From CAVQBJ01 sp963819075 (GTDB lineage Bacteria > Actinomycetota > Thermoleophilia > Solirubrobacterales > Solirubrobacteraceae): a stretch of DNA of 64,000 nt. The translations under genes were made by a program, and so were the position numbers. Of the stretch, positions 28,752 to 37,071 are shown one piece after another (position 1 is the stretch's first letter; the number at the start of each line of letters is the position of its first letter). The DNA is taken from positions 806,001 to 870,000 of the forward strand of contig CAWFUP010000002.1 in NCBI GenBank assembly GCA_963819075.1, given 5' to 3'. The notes beneath the pieces were generated by a model. The model ran no database searches and was not told the DNA's origin. It saw nothing but the letters and a program-made list of their open reading frames with translations.

Positions 28752-29564
28752 GTGATCGTCGAGCGTTCGATGCACCCCGACTTCCTGTCGAACACCTACC
28801 TCGTCGCCGACGGCGACGGAGGACCCGCGTTCTTCGTCGACGCCGGGGGACCGGTGGAGCCGCTCATCGCCTCAGCCGAGGCCCGGGCCCTCCGCCCGAC
28901 GCACGTCTTGCTCACGCATCACCATCACGATCACGTCATGGCGCTCGGCGCACTGCTCGCGCGGTGGCCCGACCTGGAGGTGCTGATCCATCCGCTCGAG
29001 CGCGATCAGGTGGAGGGCGTGACCGGAACGATCGAGGCGGGCCAGACGCTCGCGCTCGGCCGTCTGGAGGTGCGTCCGCTGCACACGCCCGGGCATACCG
29101 CGGGCATGCTCTCGTTTCTCGTCGGCGAGCCCGGCGCGCCGGCGAGGGGCGGCGCGGCGACGCGGCCGGGTGGCTTCACTGGCGGCGGCGCGTCGGTGTT
29201 CACCGGCGACACGCTCTTTCGTAACTCGGTCGGTGGGGTGCGTGCGCCCGGACACACGACGTATACCGACCTGAAGGACTCGATCATGGGCACGCTCATG
29301 GAGCTGCCGCCGGACACGATCATCCGCCCCGGGCACACCGACAGCACCACGGTGGCCGAGGAGTGGAACGCGAACCGCTTCATCCGCATCTGGCGCGGGC
29401 TCGATGCCGAGGGCAGCGAGCCGTGCCTCGCCTTCGGCGAGCCCGCGACGCTCATCCTGCTCGGCGACGACTACGACGGCGGCCATAAGGCGTGGGTGCG
29501 CTGGCCCGACGGTCGGGACGACATCGTCCCCGGCTCGCAGGTCCAGCGCGGCCAGCGCGCGTAG
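28752..29564 (+). CDS. metallo-beta-lactamase-fold hydrolase, glyoxalase-II-like
   Basis: A 270-residue MBL protein. THHHHDHVMALGAL gives the HxHxDH motif. Further zinc ligands are in HTPGHTAGMLSF, VFTGDTLF and RPGHTDSTTV. A C-terminal extension of about 45 residues (FGEPATLILLGDDYDGGHKAWVRWPDGRDD) is not usual in glyoxalase II. AAGGA lies 7 nt before GTG 28752. It is divergent from the glyoxalase-I-like gene 86 bases away, so a joint role in aldehyde detoxification is possible but inferred. Confidence 0.87.
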   Translation: MIVERSMHPDFLSNTYLVADGDGGPAFFVDAGGPVEPLIASAEARALRPTHVLLTHHHHDHVMALGALLARWPDLEVLIHPLERDQVEGVTGTIEAGQTLALGRLEVRPLHTPGHTAGMLSFLVGEPGAPARGGAATRPGGFTGGGASVFTGDTLFRNSVGGVRAPGHTTYTDLKDSIMGTLMELPPDTIIRPGHTDSTTVAEEWNANRFIRIWRGLDAEGSEPCLAFGEPATLILLGDDYDGGHKAWVRWPDGRDDIVPGSQVQRGQRA

Positions 29565-29626
29565 CCGTCGCGGGACCGGCCGGTCGTGGGCCGGCGCTTG
29601 CCGGAACACGGGATCCAGGGCCTACC

Positions 29627-31021
29627 ATGCCTGTGACCATGGCCCGCGACAAGATGCCCACCTCCCGAGTTCGTCGCTCGGCGACGGTGGGTCGCCTGGC
29701 GGCCGGCGAGGCGGTGAAGCAGTTCGGCACCCGCGCCGCGAACGTGGCCCGGAGCGACGACGCCGCCGAGGAGGCGCTCGCCCGCCGCCAGCTCGAGACG
29801 GCCCGGCAGATCGTGACGGTGCTCGGAACGATGAAGGGCGCGGCGATGAAGCTCGGACAGGTGCTCTCGTTCCTCGACGTCGGGCTCGTGCCCGAGCAGT
29901 ATCGCGAGGAGTTCCAGCGCGAGCTGGCCAAGCTGCGAGACGCCGCCCCGCAGGTCACCTTCAAGCAGATGCGCAAGGTGATCGAGGGCGACCTCGACGA
30001 GCCGATCTCGGCGGTGTTCGCCGACTTCGACGAGGACGCCATCGCGGCCGCGTCGATCGGGCAGGTCTACCGGGCGACGCTGCCCGACGGGCGAGCCGTG
30101 GCGGTGAAGGTGCAGTACCCGGGCGTGGCCAACGCCGTGCGCTCGGACATGCGCAACCTCGGAGTCATCCTGCGACTGCTGAAGGGGCTGGCCCCGGGTC
30201 TCGACGTGCGCGCCACCGCGGAGGAGATCCGCGCGCGTATCGATGAGGAGCTCGACTACGAGCTCGAGGCCCAGAACCAGCGGCGCATGTCCGTGCTGTA
30301 CCGCGGACACCCGTTCATCCACGTGCCCGAGGTCATCACGTCGCTCTCGCGCGAGCGGGTCCTCGTCAGCGAGTTCGTCGAGGGTGTCGGCTTCGAGGAG
30401 CTGCGCGGCCGCTCAGCGGGCGAGCGCGATCGCCTCGGCGAGATCCTCTTTCGCTTCTTCTTCGGCTCGATGTATCGCCACCACGAGTTCACGAGCGACC
30501 CGCACCCCGGCAACTTCCTGCTGCGTGCCGACGGGCGCGTGAGCTTCCTCGACTTCGGCCTATACAAACGGATCGATCCGGCCGTCGCCGACTTCGAGCT
30601 CCAGGCGGCGCGCTTCTACATCGACGGGGACGGCGATGCGCTCATCGACCACCTGCATCGCGGGGGGTTCATCGCCGACGCGAGCCGTCAGGACCACGCG
30701 CGCGTGCTCGAGCAGTTCCGCGACCTCACGTGGTGGTACCTCACCGACGAGGACATCGCGCTCGAGCCCGAGATCGCGGCGCAGGTGGCGATCCACATGT
30801 CCGACCCGCGCTCGCCCTATTACGACCAGATGCGTCACGAGTCGCTGCCGCCCGAGCACCTGTTCGGACGGCGCCTGGAGCTGCTGACGCTCGCCGTCCT
30901 CTCCCAGCTGCAGGCGACCGCGAACTGGTACCGGATCTTCCGCGAGTGGTGCCTCGGCGATGCGCCGGTGACCGAGCTCGGACGCCAGGAGGCCGCCTTC
31001 TATCGGGACGCGGCCGCCTGA
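29627..31021 (+). CDS. AarF/ABC1/UbiB family atypical kinase
   Basis: A 464-residue protein-kinase-like enzyme. The KxGQ extension is MKGAAMKLGQVLSFLD. The Ala-rich nucleotide loop is AAASIGQVYRA, with AVKVQYPGV as ATP-binding lysine, EELDYELEAQN next, and the catalytic/metal segments TSDPHPGNFLL and VSFLDFGLYKRI. Such proteins (UbiB, ADCK) support isoprenoid quinone synthesis or lipid homeostasis through an ATPase activity. There is no C-terminal membrane helix. Alternative starts are GTG 29633 and ATG 29639, all in frame; TACCAT at 29623-29628 would favour one of these. Confidence 0.92.
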   Translation: MPVTMARDKMPTSRVRRSATVGRLAAGEAVKQFGTRAANVARSDDAAEEALARRQLETARQIVTVLGTMKGAAMKLGQVLSFLDVGLVPEQYREEFQRELAKLRDAAPQVTFKQMRKVIEGDLDEPISAVFADFDEDAIAAASIGQVYRATLPDGRAVAVKVQYPGVANAVRSDMRNLGVILRLLKGLAPGLDVRATAEEIRARIDEELDYELEAQNQRRMSVLYRGHPFIHVPEVITSLSRERVLVSEFVEGVGFEELRGRSAGERDRLGEILFRFFFGSMYRHHEFTSDPHPGNFLLRADGRVSFLDFGLYKRIDPAVADFELQAARFYIDGDGDALIDHLHRGGFIADASRQDHARVLEQFRDLTWWYLTDEDIALEPEIAAQVAIHMSDPRSPYYDQMRHESLPPEHLFGRRLELLTLAVLSQLQATANWYRIFREWCLGDAPVTELGRQEAAFYRDAAA

Positions 31022-31034
31022 GCCGCGCGGCGAG

Positions 31035-32456
31035 CTACAGGACCTGGATCTGCAGGAGGCTCGTGGTCCCGGGGCGCCCGCTCGGCAGCCCCGCGGTGAT
31101 CCCGACGCGCTGTCCGGTCTGACACCAGCCGAGCTCCACGACCCGGCGTGCGGCGTCGGCGATGAGCGCCTCGGTCGTCTCGTGACGACGGATCGACGCG
31201 GCCTGCACGCCCCACATCAGTCCGCAGCGGCGTACCGTCTCGCGTCCGGGGGAGAGCGCGTAGATCGGCACCTGCGGGCGGTGTGCCGACACCAGCCGGG
31301 CCGAGCGCCCGGAGAGGGTGGGCACGATGAGCGCGTCGAGCGCCAGCTCGGTGGCGGCGACGCACAGGCTGTGGGCGAGCGTGTACGCCGGATCGCGGCC
31401 GTCGCGGCGCACCCGCCAGCGGTTCCAGTCGTCGTAGGGCGCCTCCTTCTCGGCCTGCTCGGCGACGGCGGCCATCATCGCCACCGCGCCGACCGGGTGG
31501 GCCCCGACCGCCGTCTCCTGCGAGAGCATGACGGCGTCGGTGCCGTCGAGGATCGCGTTGGCCACGTCGGCGACCTCGGCGCGCGTCGGGCGGCTGGAGG
31601 TGACCATCGAGTCGAGCATCTGCGTGGCGGTGATCGACGGGCGGGCGAGCTGACCGGCCAGCCGCAACAGGCGCTTCTGCACCATCGGCACACGCTCGAT
31701 TGCCAGCTCGATGCCGAGATCGCCGCGGGCCACCATCACGCAGTCGGCCTCGCGCAGGATCGCCTCGGCCTCCTCGACCGCCTGGGGCTTCTCGATCTTG
31801 GCGATGAGCGGCAGGCGGGTGTGGCCGCGCACGAAGCGCACATCGTCGGCGCGGCGGACGAACGAAAGCGCCACGAGGTCGACGCCGATCGACTCGCCGT
31901 GGCGCAAGAGCGCCAGGTCCTCCTCGGGCACCGAGGGCAGCGAGTCGGCCGGCCCGGGCACGTTCATCCCCTGGCGCGACGCGACGGTGCCGCCGACCTC
32001 GATCTCGGCCTCGATCTCGGCGCTGGAGGGGCTGACTTCGACGACGCGCAGGCGCACCGAGCCGTCGGCGAGGTAGAAGATCGCCCCGACCTCGAGCGAC
32101 TCGGCGATGCCCGGCCAGGACACGCTCATGTGCTCGGCGTCGCCGAGCGGCGCCTCCTCGTCGTCGCTCGACGCGCCGGCGAACACGAGGCGCTGGCCGA
32201 CCTGCAGCTCGACGACCCCGTCGCGCAGCGGTCCGATGCGCAGCTTCGGCCCGGGAAGATCCTGCAGGATCGCCACGGGGCGCCCGCCGCGGCCGGCCGC
32301 TTCGCGCACGAGGTGGACCGTCTCGGCGTGCTCCTCGAGGCTTCCATGCGAGTAGTTCAGGCGCGCGACGTCCATCCCGGCCTGGACCATCGCCAGCAGC
32401 GTCTCCGGGTCACGGCAGGCGGGTCCGATCGTGGCGACGATCTTCGTGCGGCGCAT
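31035..32456 (-). CDS. pyk: pyruvate kinase
   Basis: A 473-residue enzyme of glycolysis, phosphoenolpyruvate plus ADP to pyruvate plus ATP. The opening is RRTKIVATIGPACRDPETL. The catalytic Lys and Glu lie in LIAKIEKPQAVEEAE, metal ligands in VMVARGDLGIE, and K+/substrate residues in LSQETAVGAHP. The C-terminal allosteric domain is intact. Near-leaderless expression is likely, since TACCGT sits 7 nt before the ATG. It is divergent from a 76-residue gene. Confidence 0.97.
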   Translation of the reverse strand: MRRTKIVATIGPACRDPETLLAMVQAGMDVARLNYSHGSLEEHAETVHLVREAAGRGGRPVAILQDLPGPKLRIGPLRDGVVELQVGQRLVFAGASSDDEEAPLGDAEHMSVSWPGIAESLEVGAIFYLADGSVRLRVVEVSPSSAEIEAEIEVGGTVASRQGMNVPGPADSLPSVPEEDLALLRHGESIGVDLVALSFVRRADDVRFVRGHTRLPLIAKIEKPQAVEEAEAILREADCVMVARGDLGIELAIERVPMVQKRLLRLAGQLARPSITATQMLDSMVTSSRPTRAEVADVANAILDGTDAVMLSQETAVGAHPVGAVAMMAAVAEQAEKEAPYDDWNRWRVRRDGRDPAYTLAHSLCVAATELALDALIVPTLSGRSARLVSAHRPQVPIYALSPGRETVRRCGLMWGVQAASIRRHETTEALIADAARRVVELGWCQTGQRVGITAGLPSGRPGTTSLLQIQVL

Positions 32457-32463
32457 GACCCGG

Positions 32464-32469
32464 ACGGTA
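32464..32469 (-). promoter_or_regulatory. leaderless -10 box for pyruvate kinase
   Basis: TACCGT on the minus strand ends 7 nt before the pyk ATG at 32456. It lies 29 nt from the divergent TACGAT box, so the two promoters are back to back. Confidence 0.45.
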
Positions 32470-32498
32470 GCGGGCGCGGGCGCGGAACCGGCGCGTCC

Positions 32499-32504
32499 TA
32501 CGAT
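32499..32504 (+). promoter_or_regulatory. leaderless -10 box for the 76-residue gene
   Basis: TACGAT ends exactly 6 nt before the GTG at 32511, the ideal leaderless spacing. It is the same hexamer and gap as before fpg. Confidence 0.45.
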
Positions 32505-32510
32505 GCGGGC

Positions 32511-32741
32511 GTGCCCAGACCGTCTCGTCCGATGCCGCGCGTCGGCGGCGCCGCCCGGATCGTCCACTTCGGCGGCGGCTCGGAGGCCGCGGTCGTGAGC
32601 GCCGTTCACGACGGGGGGCGGCGGCTGAGCGTCGACAGCGAGAGCGGAGAGCGGCTGGAGTTCACGCTCAGCCCCGCGACGGCCAAGTTCGTGCCGTCGG
32701 GGGCTGCGCACGGGGTGCGGCTCGAGCTGCTCACGGGCTGA
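32511..32741 (+). CDS. small conserved hypothetical protein
   Basis: A 76-residue basic protein with predicted beta strands (ARIVHFGGGSEAAVVSAVHDGGRRLSVDSESGERLEFTLSPATAKFV). It shows no signal or membrane segment and no known motif. The GTG start is supported by the TACGAT box 6 nt upstream; ATG 32532 is an alternative. It is divergent from pyruvate kinase and followed by the tandem repeat at 32796. Confidence 0.55.
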   Translation: MPRPSRPMPRVGGAARIVHFGGGSEAAVVSAVHDGGRRLSVDSESGERLEFTLSPATAKFVPSGAAHGVRLELLTG

Positions 32742-32795
32742 GATTCGGTGGCCCAAGGCGCCTCCGGCCGGTCGTGGCGCGGAGTGGTGCTGCGG

Positions 32796-32837
32796 GTGTG
32801 CTCCCTTAGCCCCGTTGTGCGGGGCTGTTGCAGCACA
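32796..32837. repeat. structured direct repeat, copy 1
   Basis: A 42-bp unit repeated exactly at 32869. Inside it AGCCCCG and CGGGGCT pair around a TTGTG loop, and an outer arm TGTGCT pairs with AGCACA, separated by a symmetric 5-nt internal loop. It lies between the ends of two converging genes. Confidence 0.75.
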
Positions 32838-32868
32838 GCCCGGTTCGCGGGCGCGGGGGCTGGGTGGG

Positions 32869-32910
32869 GTGTGCTCCCTTAGCCCCGTTGTGCGGGGCTG
32901 TTGCAGCACA
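32869..32910. repeat. structured direct repeat, copy 2
   Basis: An exact second copy of the 42-bp unit, 73 bp downstream of the first. Its outer arm extends to 8 bp (GGTGTGCT with AGCACACC). It could act as a two-way terminator or be a REP-like element; a CRISPR array is excluded by the two-unit structure. Confidence 0.75.
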
Positions 32911-32999
32911 CCCCGGGCCGCGGGGACCGGCATCGCGGGCGGCCCGCCGGCCCGCCGGACCGCCGCCCCGCGCGACCGCGCCGGGCACCCCAAGACCCC

Positions 33000-33368
33000 C
33001 TACGGCGCCTGCACCTCGGGGAAGTGCTCGGCGCAGTGCTCGCGCACGACCGAGCGCACCCAGTCGCGCTCCTCGCGCGACGCGGCGCGGAAGCGCAGCA
33101 GCAGCTCACGCTGGCGCTCGATCGGGGCGCCGGCGATGACCCAGCGCACCGCCAGGCGCTCGAACAGGAACTCGAGCGCGCGATACCAGGCGTCCTCCTG
33201 GGAGAGCGGGTTGCCGGACAGCGTCGCGGCATACTCGCGGCGCGTCGCCGGCGACAGGGAGCCACGCAGCGTGAGCACGTTGCCGGACGGGTCGCTGTAG
33301 TGCGAGGGCTCCGCCTTCAGCGGAGCCGGCCCCGCGCTGCCGCCGCGGTCGCGTCGCTTGCGCGCCAC
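33000..33368 (-). CDS. hypothetical protein
   Basis: A 122-residue, Arg-rich, mostly helical protein without signal or membrane segment. A recognisable stretch is ATRREYAATLSGNPLSQEDAWYRALEFLFERLAVRWVIAG. No family recognised. The GTG start lies 9 bases after the stop of the SnoaL-MBL gene, so the two are probably one operon. Downstream it faces the tandem repeat. Confidence 0.6.
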   Translation of the reverse strand: MARKRRDRGGSAGPAPLKAEPSHYSDPSGNVLTLRGSLSPATRREYAATLSGNPLSQEDAWYRALEFLFERLAVRWVIAGAPIERQRELLLRFRAASREERDWVRSVVREHCAEHFPEVQAP

Positions 33369-33377
33369 GACCGTCGA

Positions 33378-34685
33378 TCAGCGCTCGTCGGCCGCGCGCA
33401 GCAGCTTGGCGCGGACGTCGCCGAGCGCCGGCAGCGCGTGACCCGGCCAGGCCGCGGCCGGATCGAGCTCGGCCAGCTTGCGCAGGCTCGCGCGCGCCTG
33501 CTCGGTGTCGTAGTTGTACGCGGCGAGCGGCAGTCGCGGTTCGACGTCGCGGCCCCACATATCGAGCGTGTAGAAGGCGTCGCTGACGAGTGCGAGCCGG
33601 TCGCTCTCGCGCCACAGCGCGATGAGGCCGGGGGCGTGCCCGGGGATGTGCACCACGCGAAAGCCGGCGATCTCGTCGCCCTCGCTGACGGTGCCGGCGA
33701 TCCGCACCGGCCCGCCGTCCCAGAAGTAGCGGTGCAGCATGCGGTGCAGCGGCCGCATGGCCGGCGGTAGGCCCGGCAGCTTGTCGCCCCAGTAGCGAAA
33801 GCCGCCGCTGCCCTCGGCGTCGAGGACCTCGTCGGGGTGGCAGAGGATCGGCACGTCGAAGGCGTTCGCCACGCCGCGGTGGTCGGTGTGGCCGTGGCCG
33901 AGCACGATCCGCCGCACCCCGCCGAGCGGCGCGGCGGCGCTGGCCACCGCACGCACCATCGTGCGCGCCCCGGCGTCGAAGAGCGTCACGCCGTCGCCGT
34001 CGGCGAGCAGGTAGACGTTGCAGCGCGCCGGCTGGCCCTGCACGAACCACACGCCGTCGGCGACCGGCTCCGCCCCGACGCCGGCGAGGCGGTGCTCGAG
34101 GCGAGTCTTGGCGTTGAACGCGCCGAGCATGCCGCGCTCCGCCGCGGAGCCGCGTGCCGGCAGCAGGCCGACCTGCTCGGCGAAGGTCAGCCCGTCGCTG
34201 AACGCATCGTTGGCCGCAATCAGGCCGTCGCGCACCGTGATGAGGTCGACGCCCTCGAGCAGGATCGGCGCCCCGTTCGGCTCCACCCCGCGCACGCCAC
34301 GGTCACCGGCGAAGGCGCCGCGCATGCGCCACTGCACGGCGCAGCGCTCGTCCTCGGTCGTCGTCGAGACGACCTCGAGGCGCAGGTCGGGCACCGCGCG
34401 CAGGAGCGAGCCGATGAACTCGCGGACGTCGTCGGGGGCGACGCCGTCGACCTGGCCGCGCACGTGCTCGCGCCCGCCGGGAGCCCACAGCGCCACGGCC
34501 GCGTCGAGGTCGTGGGCGTCGATCGCGGCGAAGTAGGCGCGGGCGATCTGCTCGGCGGAGGATCCGCCCGGGGTCTGGCGATCTGGCTGCGTGTGCGGCT
34601 CATCGGCGCCCTTGGCGCCGCGCTTGAAGCGTTTGCGCGTCGGCTGCTCGGCCGCCTGATCGCTCGTGCTGCTGGCCTCCGCCAT
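33378..34685 (-). CDS. SnoaL-like domain fused to a metallo-beta-lactamase domain
   Basis: A 435-residue protein. After a basic, disordered N terminus (1-42) comes an NTF2/SnoaL-like domain (about 43-155: AEQIARAYFAAIDAHDLDAAVALWAPGG). An MBL domain follows (about 195-430) with GHGHTDHRGVANA as HxHxDH motif, HIPGHAPGLIALW, LVSDAFYTLDMWG and AWPGHALPAL as further metal ligands. AAGGAGGG precedes the ATG. The fusion suggests a small hydrophobic substrate delivered to a hydrolase, but the reaction is unknown. Confidence 0.83.
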   Translation of the reverse strand: MAEASSTSDQAAEQPTRKRFKRGAKGADEPHTQPDRQTPGGSSAEQIARAYFAAIDAHDLDAAVALWAPGGREHVRGQVDGVAPDDVREFIGSLLRAVPDLRLEVVSTTTEDERCAVQWRMRGAFAGDRGVRGVEPNGAPILLEGVDLITVRDGLIAANDAFSDGLTFAEQVGLLPARGSAAERGMLGAFNAKTRLEHRLAGVGAEPVADGVWFVQGQPARCNVYLLADGDGVTLFDAGARTMVRAVASAAAPLGGVRRIVLGHGHTDHRGVANAFDVPILCHPDEVLDAEGSGGFRYWGDKLPGLPPAMRPLHRMLHRYFWDGGPVRIAGTVSEGDEIAGFRVVHIPGHAPGLIALWRESDRLALVSDAFYTLDMWGRDVEPRLPLAAYNYDTEQARASLRKLAELDPAAAWPGHALPALGDVRAKLLRAADER

Positions 34686-34757
34686 CTAGCCCTCCTTCGC
34701 CCGCTGGTTCCGGCGTGAGTCTAGACGGGCGCGACCGGGACTGGCCAGCCAGCCAGC

Positions 34758-34763
34758 TACCCT
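34758..34763 (+). promoter_or_regulatory. -10-like box for the MBL gene at 34772
   Basis: TACCCT ends 8 nt before the GTG at 34772. No -35 is recognised. Confidence 0.35.
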
Positions 34764-34771
34764 CCCTGCCG

Positions 34772-35791
34772 GTGACCGACGCGACGCGCAAGCGCGAGCT
34801 GGGCCGAGGCGAGCGCGTGCTCCCGGGCCTGTGGCGGCTGCGGCTGCCGCTGCCCTGGCCCGGCGTGCCGCACTGCAACGCGTGGGCGATCGCGGCCGGC
34901 GACGGAATCGTCCTCGTCGACACCGGAATGCACGAGCCGGGATCGATGGCGCATCTCGAGCGCGCGCTGCAGATGTGCAACCTGCGCCTGGAGAACGTGC
35001 GCCTGCTCGTGTGCACGCACGCGCACTCCGATCACTACGGACAGGCGTCGACGATCGTCGCTCGCACCGGATGCGAGCTGTGGATGCATCCCAACCACGA
35101 GCACATGACGAAGGCGGCCCGCGATCCCGAGGCGGCGTTCGCGCGGCGCATCGAGATCGCCCGCCAGAGCGGCGTGCCCGAGGAGCCGCTGCGGCGCTAC
35201 GCGCGCGAGCGCAAGAACCTCAGCTTCGGCATCGCCGAGCTCATCGAGCCCGACCGTCCGCTCCTCCCGGGGGTGGTCATCGATACCGACCTCGGCCCCT
35301 GGACCGTGCACGAGACCCCCGGGCACGCGCCGTCGCACGTGTGCCTGTTCGCGCCCGACCGCCGGCTGCTCATCTCCGGCGATCACCTGCTCGGGCGCGT
35401 CTCGATCTACTTCGACTACGGCTACTCGCCCGATCCGGCCGGGGAGTTCCTCGACTCGCTGCACCGCGTCGAGGCGCTCGACGCGCGCCTGTGCCTGCCG
35501 GGTCACGGTCGGACGTTCACCGACGTGCAGGCGCACATCGTGGCCAACCGGGAGCTCGTCCATCAGCGCTTGCAACGGGTGCTCGCCGCGGTCTCGAGCG
35601 AGCCGCTGACGGCGTTCGCGGTGCTCCCGCGCGTCTACGGCGACGGGCTCAACGAGATGACCGTGAGCTGGTGGCTGTCCGAGACGCTCTGCTACCTCAC
35701 ACACCTCGAGGCCGACGGACGCGTTCGGCGCCTGCCGGGCGAAACCGACCGCTGGATCGCGGAGCAATCGGTTGCCGTCGCCCAACCTTGA
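34772..35791 (+). CDS. metallo-beta-lactamase-fold hydrolase
   Basis: A 339-residue MBL protein with the metal-binding signature CTHAHSDHYGQAS, then HETPGHAPSHVCLF, LISGDHLLGRVS and CLPGHGRTF. The C-terminal helical part (about 250-339) resembles the LACTB2-type tail of RNA or thioester hydrolases. It is divergent from the SnoaL-MBL gene, so two MBL genes sit head to head. The GTG 34772 start fits the TACCCT box. Its stop codon lies inside the metF palindrome. Substrate not known. Confidence 0.86.
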   Translation: MTDATRKRELGRGERVLPGLWRLRLPLPWPGVPHCNAWAIAAGDGIVLVDTGMHEPGSMAHLERALQMCNLRLENVRLLVCTHAHSDHYGQASTIVARTGCELWMHPNHEHMTKAARDPEAAFARRIEIARQSGVPEEPLRRYARERKNLSFGIAELIEPDRPLLPGVVIDTDLGPWTVHETPGHAPSHVCLFAPDRRLLISGDHLLGRVSIYFDYGYSPDPAGEFLDSLHRVEALDARLCLPGHGRTFTDVQAHIVANRELVHQRLQRVLAAVSSEPLTAFAVLPRVYGDGLNEMTVSWWLSETLCYLTHLEADGRVRRLPGETDRWIAEQSVAVAQP

Positions 35792-35807
35792 CACGATCGT
35801 GTCAAGG
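35786..35807. promoter_or_regulatory. 22-bp perfect palindrome overlapping the metF -35, likely operator
   Basis: The half site CCTTGACACGA is followed immediately by its exact reverse complement. It covers the TTGACA -35 hexamer and the stop codon of the upstream MBL gene. With no loop and no T run it is a poor terminator. Its placement suits a dimeric repressor acting on metF. Confidence 0.65.
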
Positions 35808-35817
35808 CGCCTAGGAT
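35788..35817 (+). promoter_or_regulatory. metF promoter
   Basis: TTGACA at 35788-35793 and TAGGAT at 35812-35817 are spaced by 18 bp. The -10 ends 6 nt before the metF ATG, predicting a leaderless mRNA. It is the best promoter match seen in the window. Confidence 0.7.
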
Positions 35818-35823
35818 TCATCC

Positions 35824-36744
35824 ATGCGGATCGACGACATCATCGCGCAGCGGTCCGAGCCGATCTTCTCGTTCGAGTTCTTCCCGCCGAAGGACGAGGC
35901 GGGGGTGGGGCGCCTGTTCGACGCGCTCGCCCAGCTGCGTGACCTCGATCCGGCGTTCGTCTCGGTCACCTGGGGGGCCGGCGGATCGACGCGCGAGCGC
36001 ACGCTGGAAATCGTCTCGCGCGTGCGGGCCGAGCTCGACCTTGAGGCGATGGCGCACTTCACCTGCGTCGGCGCGACCACCGACGAGCTGCACGCCGCGC
36101 TGCGGCAGATGCGCGATGCCGGGCTCGACAACGTGCTCGCGCTGCGAGGTGACCCGCCGCAGGGCGAGGACGCCTTCGTGCGCACCGAGGGCGGCCTCGG
36201 CTACTCGAGCGAGCTCGTGCGGCTCGTCGCCGACGACTACGAGTTCTGCATCGTCGGGGCGGCCTACCCCGAGGTTCACCCCGAGGCGGTCGACGCCGAC
36301 AGCGACCTGCTGCACCTCAAGGAGAAGGTCGACGCCGGCGCGCGCGTGCTCATCACGCAGCTGTTCTTCCACAACCCCGACTACTTCGCGTTCGTCGCCC
36401 GCGCCCGGGCGATCGGCATCGATGTGCCGATCGTCCCCGGCATCATGCCGATCACGAACGTCGCCCAGATCAAGCGCTTCACGGCGATGTGCGGCGCGCG
36501 GATCCCCGCCGACCTGCAGGAGGCCCTCGAGCAGCGGGCCGACGATCCCGAGGCGGTGGCCCAGCTCGGCTCGGCCTACGCGGCGCTGCAGTGCTCAGAG
36601 CTGCTCGAGCACGGCGCTCCCGGGATCCATTTCTACACGCTCAACCGCTCGCCCTCCACGCGCGCCATCCTGCAGGCGCTGCGGGTCACGCGCCCGTGGC
36701 TGCGCGCACCTCAGGCCGACGACGCCGCGGCAGCGCCGGCCTGA
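35824..36744 (+). CDS. metF: methylenetetrahydrofolate reductase
   Basis: A 306-residue FAD-dependent TIM-barrel enzyme that reduces 5,10-methylene-THF to 5-methyl-THF for methionine synthesis. Landmarks are FSFEFFPPKDEAG with the catalytic Glu, FVSVTWGAGGST, NVLALRGDPPQGED, a FCIVGAAYPEVHPEA segment, LITQLFFHNPDYF and PGIHFYTLNRSPST. There is no eukaryotic regulatory domain. The leaderless promoter and palindrome directly upstream indicate it is individually regulated. Confidence 0.97.
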   Translation: MRIDDIIAQRSEPIFSFEFFPPKDEAGVGRLFDALAQLRDLDPAFVSVTWGAGGSTRERTLEIVSRVRAELDLEAMAHFTCVGATTDELHAALRQMRDAGLDNVLALRGDPPQGEDAFVRTEGGLGYSSELVRLVADDYEFCIVGAAYPEVHPEAVDADSDLLHLKEKVDAGARVLITQLFFHNPDYFAFVARARAIGIDVPIVPGIMPITNVAQIKRFTAMCGARIPADLQEALEQRADDPEAVAQLGSAYAALQCSELLEHGAPGIHFYTLNRSPSTRAILQALRVTRPWLRAPQADDAAAAPA

Positions 36745-36756
36745 CGGCAGGCCAGC

Positions 36757-37047
36757 TCAGCGGCGAGGCTCGATCGGCAGTCCCTGGGCGAGCCGCGGCT
36801 GGCCGCCCACCTCGTAGCGCACGTCGACGGAGTCGTTGCGGCGGTACGTTCCGACGCCGAAGGCGCCGACGAGCCAGCGCCAGGTGGCGACGCGGCCCTC
36901 CTTGACGAGCTCGCGATCGAAGATCAGCTCGCGCCCGCTCACCTTGTAGTCGGTGCCGGCCTGCTGGGGCACGCCATTGACGAACACCGAGAACGGCGCA
37001 CGCACATCCGCGGGCAGCGTGACGATCGAGCGAGGCATCGGCGCCAT
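36757..37047 (-). CDS. hypothetical protein
   Basis: A 96-residue protein, beta-rich, with VRAPFSVFVNGVPQQAGTDYKVSGRELIFDRELVKEG, a pattern seen in small beta-sandwich modules, and WRWLVGAFGVGTYRRNDSVDVRY. No signal sequence. An internal ATG at 37038 is an alternative start. It is convergent with metF and follows another small minus-strand gene. Confidence 0.55.
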   Translation of the reverse strand: MAPMPRSIVTLPADVRAPFSVFVNGVPQQAGTDYKVSGRELIFDRELVKEGRVATWRWLVGAFGVGTYRRNDSVDVRYEVGGQPRLAQGLPIEPRR

Positions 37048-37071
37048 TATCGGTGGCGGCGGCCGGGGGCG

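Noticed and set aside
32796..32910. CRISPR array
   Set aside because: Only two units, a 31-bp spacer and no cas genes; each unit is itself a long palindrome.
35786..35807. Terminator for the MBL gene
   Set aside because: The palindrome has no loop and no U tract, overlaps the stop codon and lies on a -35 hexamer; an operator fits better.
35818..35823. Methionine or SAM riboswitch upstream of metF
   Set aside because: Only six bases separate the -10 box from the ATG, so no leader exists.
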